Source: an uncultured Prevotellaceae bacterium
GTDB taxonomy: Bacteria; Bacteroidota; Bacteroidia; Bacteroidales; Bacteroidaceae
DNA length: 60,484 nucleotides
Assembly: GCA_947169115.1 (NCBI GenBank)
Contig: CAMVOK010000021.1
Coordinates: 1-60,484, forward strand
Reading direction: 5' to 3'
Below the pieces are notes generated by a model. That model was not told where the DNA came from. It ran no database searches and saw only the letters and a list, made by a program, of their open reading frames with translations. The position numbers and the translations under genes are program-made. Shown in pieces: positions 18,568 to 26,139 of this stretch (position 1 is the first letter of the stretch; each line of letters starts with the position of its first letter).

Positions 18568-19383
18568 TTACATCGGCGCCGTGAACACGAAGTGCGGAGC
18601 AAAGGCGCGTAGCATGTCGGGCGACGGTGGGGTGGAGTAGAGGCCGAATACACTGCTGCCGCTGCCGCTCATGGCGGCATATTGGGCTCCGAAGTCTATC
18701 ATACGTTGCTTGATGGCTGCGATGGTGGGGTGCTGGGGGAAGACACTGCGCTCGAAATCGTTGACCAGGATGTGTTGCCACTCCTCGACGGGGCGGCTGA
18801 TGACCTCGGCCAGCGGAGTCTCGGGTTGACGAGGTGTGATGCCTTGGTAGGCCTCGCGCGTGGATACGAAATCGTCGGGCTTGACGAGCAACAGGTGTTT
18901 CCCTTTGAGCGAGAGCGACAAGGGGCTGAATATGTTTCCGATACCTGTGGCCAGCACGGGACTACAACGGACAAAGAAGGGGCAGTCGGCTCCGAGGGGA
19001 GTGAGCAGTTCTTCCATTTCCGTCTCCGACAGCCCCAGATGGAACTCCGTGTTGAGCATCTTCATCATGGCGGCGGCATCGCTGCTTCCGCCTCCAAGAC
19101 CAGCCCCCGAGGGAATGTTCTTCTGGAGACGTATGGAAAGCGGAGGAACGGCAAATCCCTTGTTGCGCAGCAGGTACACAACCTTCATCACCAAGTTGTC
19201 GTTGGGGTCTCCGGCTACGGGAATTCCCTCCACGGAAAGGTGGTCTTCACTGTCCGTACTTATCTCCAATGTGTCGCAGATAGGAATGGGGTAAAATACG
19301 GTTTCGAGGTTGTGGTACCCGTCGGGACGACGTTCGGTGACGTGGAGCCCGAGGTTTACTTTGGCGCAAGTTGTCGTTTTCAT
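18568..19383 (-). CDS. ispE: 4-diphosphocytidyl-2-C-methyl-D-erythritol kinase
   Basis: This GHMP kinase of the MEP isoprenoid pathway phosphorylates CDP-methylerythritol. It has 271 residues. The N-terminus has AKVNLGLHVTERRPDGYHNLETVF, and the ATP site reads PSGAGLGGGSSDAA near residue 92. The C-terminus has the GHMP motif YAAMSGSGSSVFGLY. dxr at 22952 supplies another step of the same pathway. The -7 box at 19388-19395 sits only 4 nt upstream of the ATG, so the transcript may be nearly leaderless. The 83-residue small gene follows 2 bp downstream. Confidence 0.95.
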   Translation of the reverse strand: MKTTTCAKVNLGLHVTERRPDGYHNLETVFYPIPICDTLEISTDSEDHLSVEGIPVAGDPNDNLVMKVVYLLRNKGFAVPPLSIRLQKNIPSGAGLGGGSSDAAAMMKMLNTEFHLGLSETEMEELLTPLGADCPFFVRCSPVLATGIGNIFSPLSLSLKGKHLLLVKPDDFVSTREAYQGITPRQPETPLAEVISRPVEEWQHILVNDFERSVFPQHPTIAAIKQRMIDFGAQYAAMSGSGSSVFGLYSTPPSPDMLRAFAPHFVFTAPM

Positions 19384-19387
19384 ACGG

Positions 19388-19395
19388 CAAAGTTA
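19388..19395 (-). promoter_or_regulatory. -7 box TAACTTTG for ispE
   Basis: TAnnTTTG match on the minus strand, ending 4 nt before the ispE ATG at 19383. Confidence 0.45.
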
Positions 19396-19427
19396 CTAAA
19401 AAATGAGTGAAAGTTGAAATTTATTCG

Positions 19428-19435
19428 TATCTTTG
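19428..19435 (+). promoter_or_regulatory. -7 box TATCTTTG for tsaB
   Basis: TAnnTTTG match 18 nt before the ATG at 19454. Together with 19388-19395 it makes a 70-bp divergent promoter region. Confidence 0.55.
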
Positions 19436-19453
19436 CACGAAAATAAGGAAATA

Positions 19454-20197
19454 ATGGCTTGCATATTACATATAGAGACGAGCACGAAGGTATGTTCGGT
19501 AGCTGTCAGTCAGGACGGTGCTCGCATCTTTGACAAGGCAGACATGGAAGGTCCGAACCATGCCGCACTTTGTGGTGTGTTTGTGGAGGAGGCCCTGTCG
19601 TTTGCCGAGAGTCATGCCATACCTTTGGATGCTGTGGCCGTAAGTGATGGGCCAGGCAGTTACACGGGCCTTCGTATAGGCTACTCGATGGCAAAGGGCG
19701 TGTGTTACGGGCGTAATGTCCCGCTTATCAGTCTGCCCACGCTGGAGGTGTTGTGCGTGCCCGTATTGTTGTTTCACGAGGAAGTGGAGGACGATGCCCT
19801 GTTGGTGCCTATGATAGATGCCCGTCGCATGGAGGTGTACAGTGCTGTTTACGACCGTGCGTTGAAGTCTGTTCGTGGCATTCAGGCAGACATTGTGGAG
19901 GCGGACACGTATCGCGAATATCTCGACCGCGGTCCTGTCTATTTCTTTGGTGATGGAGCGGAGAAGACGAAGTCGGTCATTCAGCATCCCAATGCCCACT
20001 TTATTGACGGCATTCATCCCTTGGCCAAGAACATGCAGCCCTTGGCAGAACGAAAGTTCCTGCGTGAAGAGTTTGCCGATGTGGCCTATAGCGAACCGTT
20101 CTACCTGAAAGAGTGGACCTCCCCCGTCCCCTCCCAAGGAGGGGTGGCGTTCCTGAATAAAAAGACGGAAGGGTCGAACGGGAGTGCGGGGAAGTGA
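19454..20197 (+). CDS. tsaB: tRNA threonylcarbamoyladenosine synthesis protein TsaB, with repeat-derived C-terminus
   Basis: It is a partner of TsaD/TsaE in making t6A37 in tRNA. The ASKHA-type N-terminus reads ILHIETSTKVCSVAVSQDG, with SDGPGSYTGLRIGYSMAKG near residue 62 and VPMIDARRMEVYSAVYD near 115. An upstream in-frame TTG at 19433 lies inside the -7 box, so ATG 19454 is chosen (247 residues). The natural family end is near YSEPFYLKEW. The last 26 residues or so (TSPVPSQGGVAFLNKKTEGS...) are read from the left part of the repeat element at 20118-20281, an apparent stop-codon displacement. Confidence 0.93.
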   Translation: MACILHIETSTKVCSVAVSQDGARIFDKADMEGPNHAALCGVFVEEALSFAESHAIPLDAVAVSDGPGSYTGLRIGYSMAKGVCYGRNVPLISLPTLEVLCVPVLLFHEEVEDDALLVPMIDARRMEVYSAVYDRALKSVRGIQADIVEADTYREYLDRGPVYFFGDGAEKTKSVIQHPNAHFIDGIHPLAKNMQPLAERKFLREEFADVAYSEPFYLKEWTSPVPSQGGVAFLNKKTEGSNGSAGK

Positions 20198-20281
20198 GAA
20201 TATATGAAAAAGAGTTTCGAATATTAACAGCCCTATACCCCCAAGGGCATATCACCCCTCCTTGGGAGGGGCAGGGGGAGG
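20118..20281. repeat. 164-bp element with 29-bp terminal inverted repeats (CCTCCCC family)
   Basis: The left arm 20118-20146 (CCTCCCCC, then GTCCCCTCCCAAGGAGGGGTG) and the right arm 20253-20281 are inverted copies with about 27 of 29 matches. Each arm is itself a small hairpin (CCCTCC/GGAGGG). The element spans the last codons and stop of tsaB and ends 3 bp before the DUF4290 ATG. It encodes no transposase, so it is MITE-like or REP-like. Confidence 0.8.
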
Positions 20282-20284
20282 CTT

Positions 20285-20869
20285 ATGACATATAACACCC
20301 AACGAGAAAAACTGCAAATGCCCGAGTATGGGCGTGGCGTGCAGGATATGATAGAACAGGCGGTGCAGATAGAGGACCGTGAGGAGCGTCGGCGTTGTGC
20401 CGAGACGATATTCGGCATTATGCTGAACATGCAGCCCCAGTTGCGCGAACTTCCTGATTATAAACACCGTATCTGGGACCACATTGCCTATATTTCCGGT
20501 TACCGACTTGATATTGACTATCCTTTTGAGATAACGCGTTTGGGCGAGGATGCTGGACGTCCAGAACCCTTGCCTTATCCGATGAAGGACATCGGCCAGC
20601 GTCAGTATGGTTACCTCATAGAGGAGTCGCTTCGCCAGTTGGCAGAGATGCCGGAAGGGGCGGAACGTGACGAACTGCTTGCCCTGACGGCCAACCAGAT
20701 GAAGCAAAGTCTGTTTGTCTGGAACCGCGATGCTATGGACGACGAGAAAGTGGCCAGCGATATTGCACGTTACACGAAAGGGAAGGTCATCCTCGACCTG
20801 GAGAAGTTCCACTTCGCTCCCGTGCAGACATTGCCCCGACAGGACGGGAAGAAAAGGAAGAAGAAGTAA
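20285..20869 (+). CDS. DUF4290 family protein
   Basis: It has 194 residues, is rich in charged residues, and lacks a signal peptide or membrane segment, so it is cytoplasmic. The start MTYNTQREKLQMPEYGRGVQDM and the LPDYKHRIWDHIAYISGY segment match the DUF4290 family, which I remember as Bacteroidetes-specific. Its C-terminus is Lys-rich (DGKKRKKK). Function unknown. It sits between tsaB and murA in a plus-strand run, and its ATG lies just 3 bp after a 164-bp inverted-repeat element, so that element probably forms its 5' leader or separates it from tsaB. Confidence 0.88.
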   Translation: MTYNTQREKLQMPEYGRGVQDMIEQAVQIEDREERRRCAETIFGIMLNMQPQLRELPDYKHRIWDHIAYISGYRLDIDYPFEITRLGEDAGRPEPLPYPMKDIGQRQYGYLIEESLRQLAEMPEGAERDELLALTANQMKQSLFVWNRDAMDDEKVASDIARYTKGKVILDLEKFHFAPVQTLPRQDGKKRKKK

Positions 20870-20885
20870 AAAACCTCATGGGAAT

Positions 20886-21010
20886 TTAAAATTTCAAAAT
20901 TCAAAATTCAAATGTAGGCTACGCCATCATGGGACTTCTTACATTTTCCATTAAGCATCCCGCAGGTAACATTTGACATTTGACATTTGACATTTAACAT
21001 TTGACATCAT
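20886..21010. repeat. AATTCAAA and ACATTTG tandem arrays before murA
   Basis: TTCAAAATTCAAAATTCAAA (20895-20914) and about five copies of a 7-bp ACATTTG unit (20967-21007) flank an unrepeated core. The array stops about 5 bp before the murA ATG. Confidence 0.7.
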
Positions 21011-21012
21011 AA

Positions 21013-22320
21013 ATGGCATCATTTATTATAGAAGGTGGTCACTCGCTGCAGGGTGAGATAACTCCGCAGGGTGCAAAGAACGAAGCATTGCAGGTGTTGT
21101 GTGCCACGTTGCTCACCTCCGAACCTGTTCGAATCAAGAATCTTCCCAATATTGCGGATGTCAACAACCAGATAAAGTTGCTGGCGGAGATTGGCGTGAA
21201 GACAACGGCCAACGCTCTGGGGGACTATACCTTCCAGGCAGACCATGTAAACCTTGACTATTTGCTTAGCGATGAGTTCCTTGAGCATTGTTCCCATTTG
21301 CGGGGAAGTGTTATGTTCCTTGGACCTCTGTTGGCACGCTTCGGTACGGCCAGTGTGTCGCGCCCGGGGGGCGACCAGATAGGACGCCGCCGCCTGGATA
21401 CCCATTTCCTCGGGTTCAAAAAGTTGGGTGCCAGTTTTGTCTATGACAAGGAGCGTGGTGTGTTCACCATCGAGTCCAAGGAACTGTGCGGCTCGTACAT
21501 GCTGCTGGACGAGGCTTCGGTGACGGGTACAGCCAACATCATCATGGCTGCCGTCTTTGCCAAGGGCACCACAACCATCTACAACGCCGCCTGCGAACCC
21601 TACCTCCAACAGCTCTGCCTGCTCCTCAACAACATGGGAGCACGCATTTCTGGCATTGCCAGCAATCGCCTTGTCATAGAGGGGGTGAAGGAACTGCACG
21701 GTGCTGAGCACACCATCCTGCCCGACATGATTGAGGTGGGTTCGTTCATCGGCATGGCTGCCATGTGCGGCAAGGGCGTACGCATCAAGAATACGGGCTA
21801 CGACCAGCTGGGCATCATCCCCTATACCTTCCGTCGCTTAGGCATTGAAGTACGCCATGAGGGCGACGACATCTTCATCCCCGAACAGGAACACTACGAG
21901 ATAGACTCCTTCATCGACGGCTCGTTCATGACGCTCGCCGATGCTCCCTGGCCTGGCCTTACGCCCGACCTGCTGAGTGTACTCCTTGTGGTGGCCACGC
22001 AAGCCAAGGGCTCGGTGCTCATCCATCAGAAGATGTTCGAGAGCCGTTTGTTCTTCGTGGATAAACTCATCGACATGGGTGCACAGATTATTCTTTGTGA
22101 CCCCCACCGCGCTGTGGTTGTGGGGCACGACAAGCGTATGCCGCTGCATGGTGGCCGCATGACCAGTCCCGACATCCGTGCCGGTATTGCCTTGCTCATT
22201 GCCGCCATGTCGGCACAGGGCACCAGTCAGATTGACAACATTGGTCAGATAGACCGTGGCTACCAGAACATTGAGGACCGCCTGAATGCGCTGGGTGCCC
22301 GTATTACGCGTGTGAAATGA
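21013..22320 (+). CDS. murA: UDP-N-acetylglucosamine 1-carboxyvinyltransferase, Asp variant
   Basis: It transfers enolpyruvate to UDP-GlcNAc, the first committed peptidoglycan step. It has 435 residues with the usual start GGHSLQGEITPQGAKNEAL and GPLLARFG near 104. The residue that is Cys in E. coli MurA (Cys115) is Asp here: RPGGDQIGRR, D121. Natural Asp variants elsewhere keep activity and resist fosfomycin, so intrinsic resistance is likely. The stop overlaps the rimM start (ATGA). It is cytoplasmic. Confidence 0.95.
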   Translation: MASFIIEGGHSLQGEITPQGAKNEALQVLCATLLTSEPVRIKNLPNIADVNNQIKLLAEIGVKTTANALGDYTFQADHVNLDYLLSDEFLEHCSHLRGSVMFLGPLLARFGTASVSRPGGDQIGRRRLDTHFLGFKKLGASFVYDKERGVFTIESKELCGSYMLLDEASVTGTANIIMAAVFAKGTTTIYNAACEPYLQQLCLLLNNMGARISGIASNRLVIEGVKELHGAEHTILPDMIEVGSFIGMAAMCGKGVRIKNTGYDQLGIIPYTFRRLGIEVRHEGDDIFIPEQEHYEIDSFIDGSFMTLADAPWPGLTPDLLSVLLVVATQAKGSVLIHQKMFESRLFFVDKLIDMGAQIILCDPHRAVVVGHDKRMPLHGGRMTSPDIRAGIALLIAAMSAQGTSQIDNIGQIDRGYQNIEDRLNALGARITRVK

Positions 22321-22838
22321 TAAGTGAGGATAGCGTATATAAGATAGGTCAGTTGGGCAAGCCCCACGGCTACCGGGGCGAGATAACGTTCTCGTTCACC
22401 ACCGATGTGTGGGATAGGGTAGAGGCGGATTATCTTATTCTTATGCTTGATGGCATACTTGTACCTTTCTTTCTCGAGGAATACCGCTTCCGGAGCGAAC
22501 ATACAGCCCTCCTTCGTTTCGAGGGGCTCGATACCATAGAGGCCCTACAGGACATCATCGGGGCTGAGGTTTATTTCCCCTACAGCCTTACTCCGGAGGA
22601 CGACGAGGCCGATTACACATGGCAGTACTTCGAGGGCTTCCAGGTTGTGGACGAAGAGGCGGGAAATCTGGGACGCGTACATCGTGTGGACGATACCACC
22701 CAGAATGTTCTCTTCGAGTTGGAGAACGGCACCCTGCTCCCAGCTGCCGAAGATTTCATTCGTGAGATCGACCACGAACAACGTATCCTCCACATGCACC
22801 TGCCCGAAGGACTGGTGGGGCTGAACATTGAACATTGA
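22317..22838 (+). CDS. rimM: Ribosome maturation factor RimM
   Basis: It assists 30S maturation by binding S19. It has 173 residues. The N-terminal barrel reads YKIGQLGKPHGYRGEITFSF, and the C-terminal PRC barrel has GRVHRVDDTTQNVLFELENG and LLPAAEDFIREID. Its ATG overlaps the murA stop by 4 bp. The family signature ends near MHLPEGL; the last residues (GLNIEH) are read from the start of a GAACATT repeat array, so this end too appears repeat-derived. Confidence 0.95.
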   Translation: MISEDSVYKIGQLGKPHGYRGEITFSFTTDVWDRVEADYLILMLDGILVPFFLEEYRFRSEHTALLRFEGLDTIEALQDIIGAEVYFPYSLTPEDDEADYTWQYFEGFQVVDEEAGNLGRVHRVDDTTQNVLFELENGTLLPAAEDFIREIDHEQRILHMHLPEGLVGLNIEH

Positions 22839-22925
22839 ACATTCTTGGACGAGCCAAGCGTAGGCCTTCGGCCGTCCGATTAGAACATTGAGGATTGAAC
22901 ATTTCATTTACCATTTGACATTATA
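22826..22925. repeat. GAACATT array with CAAGCGTAGG/CCGTCCGATTA core (third family)
   Basis: GAACATT repeats flank the core at 22841-22886, which holds GACGAGCCAAGCGTAGGCC, TTC and GGCCGTCCGATTAGAAC. A GGCC-TTC-GGCC hairpin lies in its middle. An inverted copy with the same flanks lies at 60387-60432, and a diverged core is at 43185-43220. Confidence 0.75.
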
Positions 22926-22951
22926 CATTATACATTTACCATTCTCCATTA

Positions 22952-24193
22952 ATGAAACGGAAAATAGCGATATTCGGAAGCACAGGCAGCATAGGTACAC
23001 AGGCACTTGATATTATTGCTGCAAATCCAGACAGATACGAGGCATACGTGTTGACAGCCAATCGGCAGTCAACTCTTTTGATAGAGCAGGCGCGGAAGTT
23101 CCAGCCTGCACAGGTGGTGATTGCCGACGAAACGAAGTACGAGGAGGTGAGGGAGGCACTCGCCGACCTGCCAATACAGGTTTATACCGGGCAGGATGCT
23201 TTGTGCGATGTGGCGCAGAACGGAGAGGTGGACATCGTGCTGACAGCCCTTGTGGGCTTTGCCGGCCTGCGTCCTACCGTAGCCGCCATACGAGCCCATA
23301 AGCAAATAGCCTTGGCCAACAAGGAAACCCTCGTAGTGGCTGGCGAACTCGTCACCCGTCTGGCTATGGAGAACCGCTCCGCCATACTGCCCGTTGATTC
23401 GGAACACTCCGCCATCTTCCAGTCGCTGATGGGGGAAGATTTTGGAGGAGAGAGGAGAGAAGAGAGAAGAGAGAGTAATGTATTAGACTTGCAGAAAAGC
23501 ACGAAAGAGGAAAATGTATCCTCTCTCCACAACAGTCCACTCATCGAACGTATCATCCTCACGGCAAGCGGTGGCCCCTTCCGTAAGTTCTCATTGGAGG
23601 AGTTGAAGTCCGTTACACCCGAGCAGGCGCTTAAACACCCCAACTGGGACATGGGAGCAAAGATAACCATCGACTCCGCCACGATGATGAACAAGGGGTT
23701 CGAGGTCATCGAGGCCAAATGGCTCTTCGGCGTAGAGGCTGACAGAATACAAGTGGTTGTGCATCCCCAGAGTATCATCCACTCGGCTGTGGAGTTCCGC
23801 GACGGGGCTGTCAAGGCTCAGCTCGGTGTTCCCGACATGCGTGTGCCCATACAGTTGGCTTTCAGTTATCCTGAGCGGTTGCAGAGCAACTTCCCTCGTC
23901 TCGACTGGTACAACATGTCCGACCTCACCTTCGAGAAACCCGACCTTCAGAAGTTCCGCTGCCTGGCATTGGCTTTCGAGGCCATCCAACGGGGCGGTAC
24001 TATCCCCTGCGTGCTAAACGCTGCCAACGAGGTGGTGAACCTTGCCTTCCGTGAAGGACGATGTCAGTTCTTGCAGATGGCAGACATCGTAGAACGTACG
24101 ATGGAACGCACCACCTTCATCGCCCAGCCCACACTCGATGACTACTTCGCCATCGACAGCGAGGCACGGCGCATAGCCAGCGAACTAATATAA
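22952..24193 (+). CDS. dxr: 1-deoxy-D-xylulose 5-phosphate reductoisomerase with in-frame repeat insert
   Basis: It makes MEP, the second step of the MEP pathway. It has 413 residues, about 30 above the usual. The NADPH site GSTGSIGTQALDII starts at residue 9. ANKETLVVAGE (near 122), DSEHSAIFQ (149), SGGPFR (206) and DSATMMNKGFEVIEA complete the active site. Between SLMGE (161) and IERIILTAS (198) lies an AG-rich, hydrophilic insert (DFGGERREERRESNVLDLQK...), where the family normally has a few residues. The insert nucleotide sequence has the arms and core of intergenic repeats. It probably forms a surface loop. Confidence 0.95.
   Translation: MKRKIAIFGSTGSIGTQALDIIAANPDRYEAYVLTANRQSTLLIEQARKFQPAQVVIADETKYEEVREALADLPIQVYTGQDALCDVAQNGEVDIVLTALVGFAGLRPTVAAIRAHKQIALANKETLVVAGELVTRLAMENRSAILPVDSEHSAIFQSLMGEDFGGERREERRESNVLDLQKSTKEENVSSLHNSPLIERIILTASGGPFRKFSLEELKSVTPEQALKHPNWDMGAKITIDSATMMNKGFEVIEAKWLFGVEADRIQVVVHPQSIIHSAVEFRDGAVKAQLGVPDMRVPIQLAFSYPERLQSNFPRLDWYNMSDLTFEKPDLQKFRCLALAFEAIQRGGTIPCVLNAANEVVNLAFREGRCQFLQMADIVERTMERTTFIAQPTLDDYFAIDSEARRIASELI
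23438..23539. repeat. In-frame repeat insertion in dxr
   Basis: A GAGAGGAGAGA-type arm (23443-23475), a core containing ATGTATTAGACT (23478-23489) and a CCTCTCTCC arm (23520-23528) lie in frame. The same 12-nt core word occurs inverted in the spacer at 29876-29887, between similar AG/CT-rich arms. Confidence 0.75.
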
Positions 24194-24339
24194 GACCCCC
24201 TCAGCCCCTCCCGAGGGAGGGGAGTGGTTACAAAAACAAGATGAATATCATTGGTAAACATTATTAATAAATTAAAGAAATCTCCGAACCATTAAGCGTA
24301 TATACGCCCTCCCCTCGGGGAGGGAATGGGGAAGGGGTC
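24194..24339. repeat. 146-bp paired inverted-repeat element between dxr and rseP
   Basis: The left arm (24194-24227, CCCCTCCCGAGGGAGGGGAG) and right arm (24306-24339, CCCTCCCCTCGGGGAGGG) are inverted relatives. The left arm begins on the base after the dxr stop; the right ends 8 bp before the rseP ATG. Confidence 0.75.
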
Positions 24340-24347
24340 GTATAGTT

Positions 24348-25754
24348 ATGAATGTAATACTTATTAAGACTCTTCAGTTATTGCTCTGCCTGTCGCTACT
24401 CATTGTGTTGCACGAGGGTGGACATTTCGGCTTTGCCAAACTCTTTAAAGTCAGGGTAGAGAAGTTCTTCATGTTCTTCGACTACAAGTTCCATCTGTTC
24501 AGCACCCGCGACAGCTGGTTCACGCGTCTGTTCCCGCGTTTCAAGAACAACGAAACGGAGTACGGCATCGGATGGATTCCCTTGGGCGGCTACGTGAAGA
24601 TTGCCGGCATGGTGGACGAAAGCCTCGACACGGAGCAATTGAAACAACCTGCCAAACCCGACGAATTCCGTTCACAAAAGGTATGGAAGCGATTCTTAAT
24701 TATGGTGGGCGGTGTGCTCATGAATCTGCTGACGGCCTTTGTCATTTACAGCGGCATCATGTTGGCCAATGGCGAAGACAGGATAAAGACGAGCACCATT
24801 ACACAGGGCTTTGCCTTTAATCAGGAGGCTGAGGCCCTGGGTTTCCGTGACGGAGACATCCTTCTCCGCTTCGACGACGAGGATGTGTATCTCAGAAACA
24901 GCTATGCCATTCCTCTTCAGGACCTCTGCCGCTCGAAGAAGGTGGTGGTAAACCGTAATGGGCAAGAGGTTACCATCGTCATGCCCGAGGATGGCATGAA
25001 CCTCATAGATGTAGCCTACATGCAGCCGCCCTTCATGACTCCCATCGCTCCGGCTTTGGTGAAATCTGTTGTCGAGGACACTCCTGCCGAACGTGCAGGG
25101 ATGAAGGAGGGATGTCGCCTGCTTGCCATAGACGGCTGTCCCATCGAGTATTGGAACGACTACGACTCGCTCTATGTGCGCCGGATGGATGTTCTTGGCA
25201 TGAAGGATTGTTCCCGTGCCGATAGCCTTCGTATGCGTCAGATGGTGCTCGTGTTCCAGAATCCTGGGGCTGAGGCACCCGACACCGTTTCCCTGAAACT
25301 TGACGAGAATTACTTGTTGGGCGTGACACGTGCCATGCCCGACTATGAGCTGGAACATATCGACTATAATCTGCTCACCTGTGTTCCTGCCGGCATTCGC
25401 TATGGATGGGGGATGCTGGTCGATTACGTTGACCAGTTCCGTTATGTGGCCACTCCACAAGGAGCCAAGGAGGTGGGCTCGTTCATTGCCATCGGCAATC
25501 TTTTCCCGAACACATGGGACTGGCTGCGATTCTGGATGCTTACGGCTTTCATCAGCATAGCACTGGCCGTCATGAACATTCTGCCTATTCCCGGGCTCGA
25601 CGGCGGCCACGTAATGATGCTTCTGTATGAGGCCATCACAGGACGTGAACCCAGCGAGAAGGTGATGGTATGGTTCGAGTACATCGGCATGGGCATAATC
25701 ATTGCCTTGATGCTCTTGGCTTTTGGTAACGACATACGCAGATTCATACTCTGA
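24348..25754 (+). CDS. rseP: RseP-like intramembrane site-2 metalloprotease
   Basis: It is a membrane zinc protease that cuts anti-sigma or similar membrane proteins. It has 468 residues. The catalytic HEGGH motif (H22, E23, H26) sits in the first helix, and the third zinc ligand region NILPIPGLDGGHVMML lies near residue 408. Between them are PDZ-like segments (ALGFRDGDILLRFDDEDV; TPAERAGMKEGCRLLAIDG). It has four predicted membrane helices, as in the family. It overlaps the next lipoprotein gene (TGATG), so the two are probably coupled. It lies after dxr, a common neighbour of rseP in bacteria. Confidence 0.94.
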   Translation: MNVILIKTLQLLLCLSLLIVLHEGGHFGFAKLFKVRVEKFFMFFDYKFHLFSTRDSWFTRLFPRFKNNETEYGIGWIPLGGYVKIAGMVDESLDTEQLKQPAKPDEFRSQKVWKRFLIMVGGVLMNLLTAFVIYSGIMLANGEDRIKTSTITQGFAFNQEAEALGFRDGDILLRFDDEDVYLRNSYAIPLQDLCRSKKVVVNRNGQEVTIVMPEDGMNLIDVAYMQPPFMTPIAPALVKSVVEDTPAERAGMKEGCRLLAIDGCPIEYWNDYDSLYVRRMDVLGMKDCSRADSLRMRQMVLVFQNPGAEAPDTVSLKLDENYLLGVTRAMPDYELEHIDYNLLTCVPAGIRYGWGMLVDYVDQFRYVATPQGAKEVGSFIAIGNLFPNTWDWLRFWMLTAFISIALAVMNILPIPGLDGGHVMMLLYEAITGREPSEKVMVWFEYIGMGIIIALMLLAFGNDIRRFIL

Positions 25755-26062
25755 TGAAAAAGATATTTCTTATACCCATTATCGTATTGTGTGCGTGCAA
25801 GCCTCAGACAACTGACGAGGAAGGGGGCCAGCAGATGCTCGCCGAGGCACGTGCCTGTTATGCTTCGGGCAACTACACTGCTGCCCGCGACACCATTCTC
25901 AGCATGCGCAAGCGGTTCCCCACGGCCTTTGAGGCACGCCAGCAGGCCATCCTGCTCATGGACAGCGTGGAGCTGCAACTCGCCGAGGGCGATTCTCTAA
26001 AGTCTGAGTTCTTCCGCCGGAAACTGGAGCACGATAGGAAAGAATTAAAAGAGAAAAATTAA
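25754..26062 (+). CDS. Small predicted lipoprotein with helical repeat
   Basis: It has 102 residues. The signal peptide MKKIFLIPIIVLCAC gives a possible lipobox with C15 as lipid site. The rest is a short helical segment, TPR-like (EARACYASGNYTAARDTILSM; FPTAFEARQQAILLMDSVEL). The start overlaps the rseP stop. The last residues (RKELKEKN) come from a 29-nt A-rich repeat that is present in two other places. It may act beside RseP in envelope monitoring, but this rests only on position. Confidence 0.75.
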   Translation: MKKIFLIPIIVLCACKPQTTDEEGGQQMLAEARACYASGNYTAARDTILSMRKRFPTAFEARQQAILLMDSVELQLAEGDSLKSEFFRRKLEHDRKELKEKN

Positions 26063-26071
26063 AAATTAAAA
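26043..26071 (+). repeat. 29-nt A-rich repeat, copy 1
   Basis: AATTAAAAGAGAAAAATT then AAAAATTAAAA. Identical copies lie at 27720-27748 (same strand) and 31287-31315 (opposite strand). Here it encodes the end of the small lipoprotein and its stop codon. Confidence 0.85.
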
Positions 26072-26139
26072 GTTCAGAGTTCAGAGTGCATAGTTAGGAG
26101 TTAAGGTTATCGTTATCGTTAAGGTTAAGGTTAATAAAA

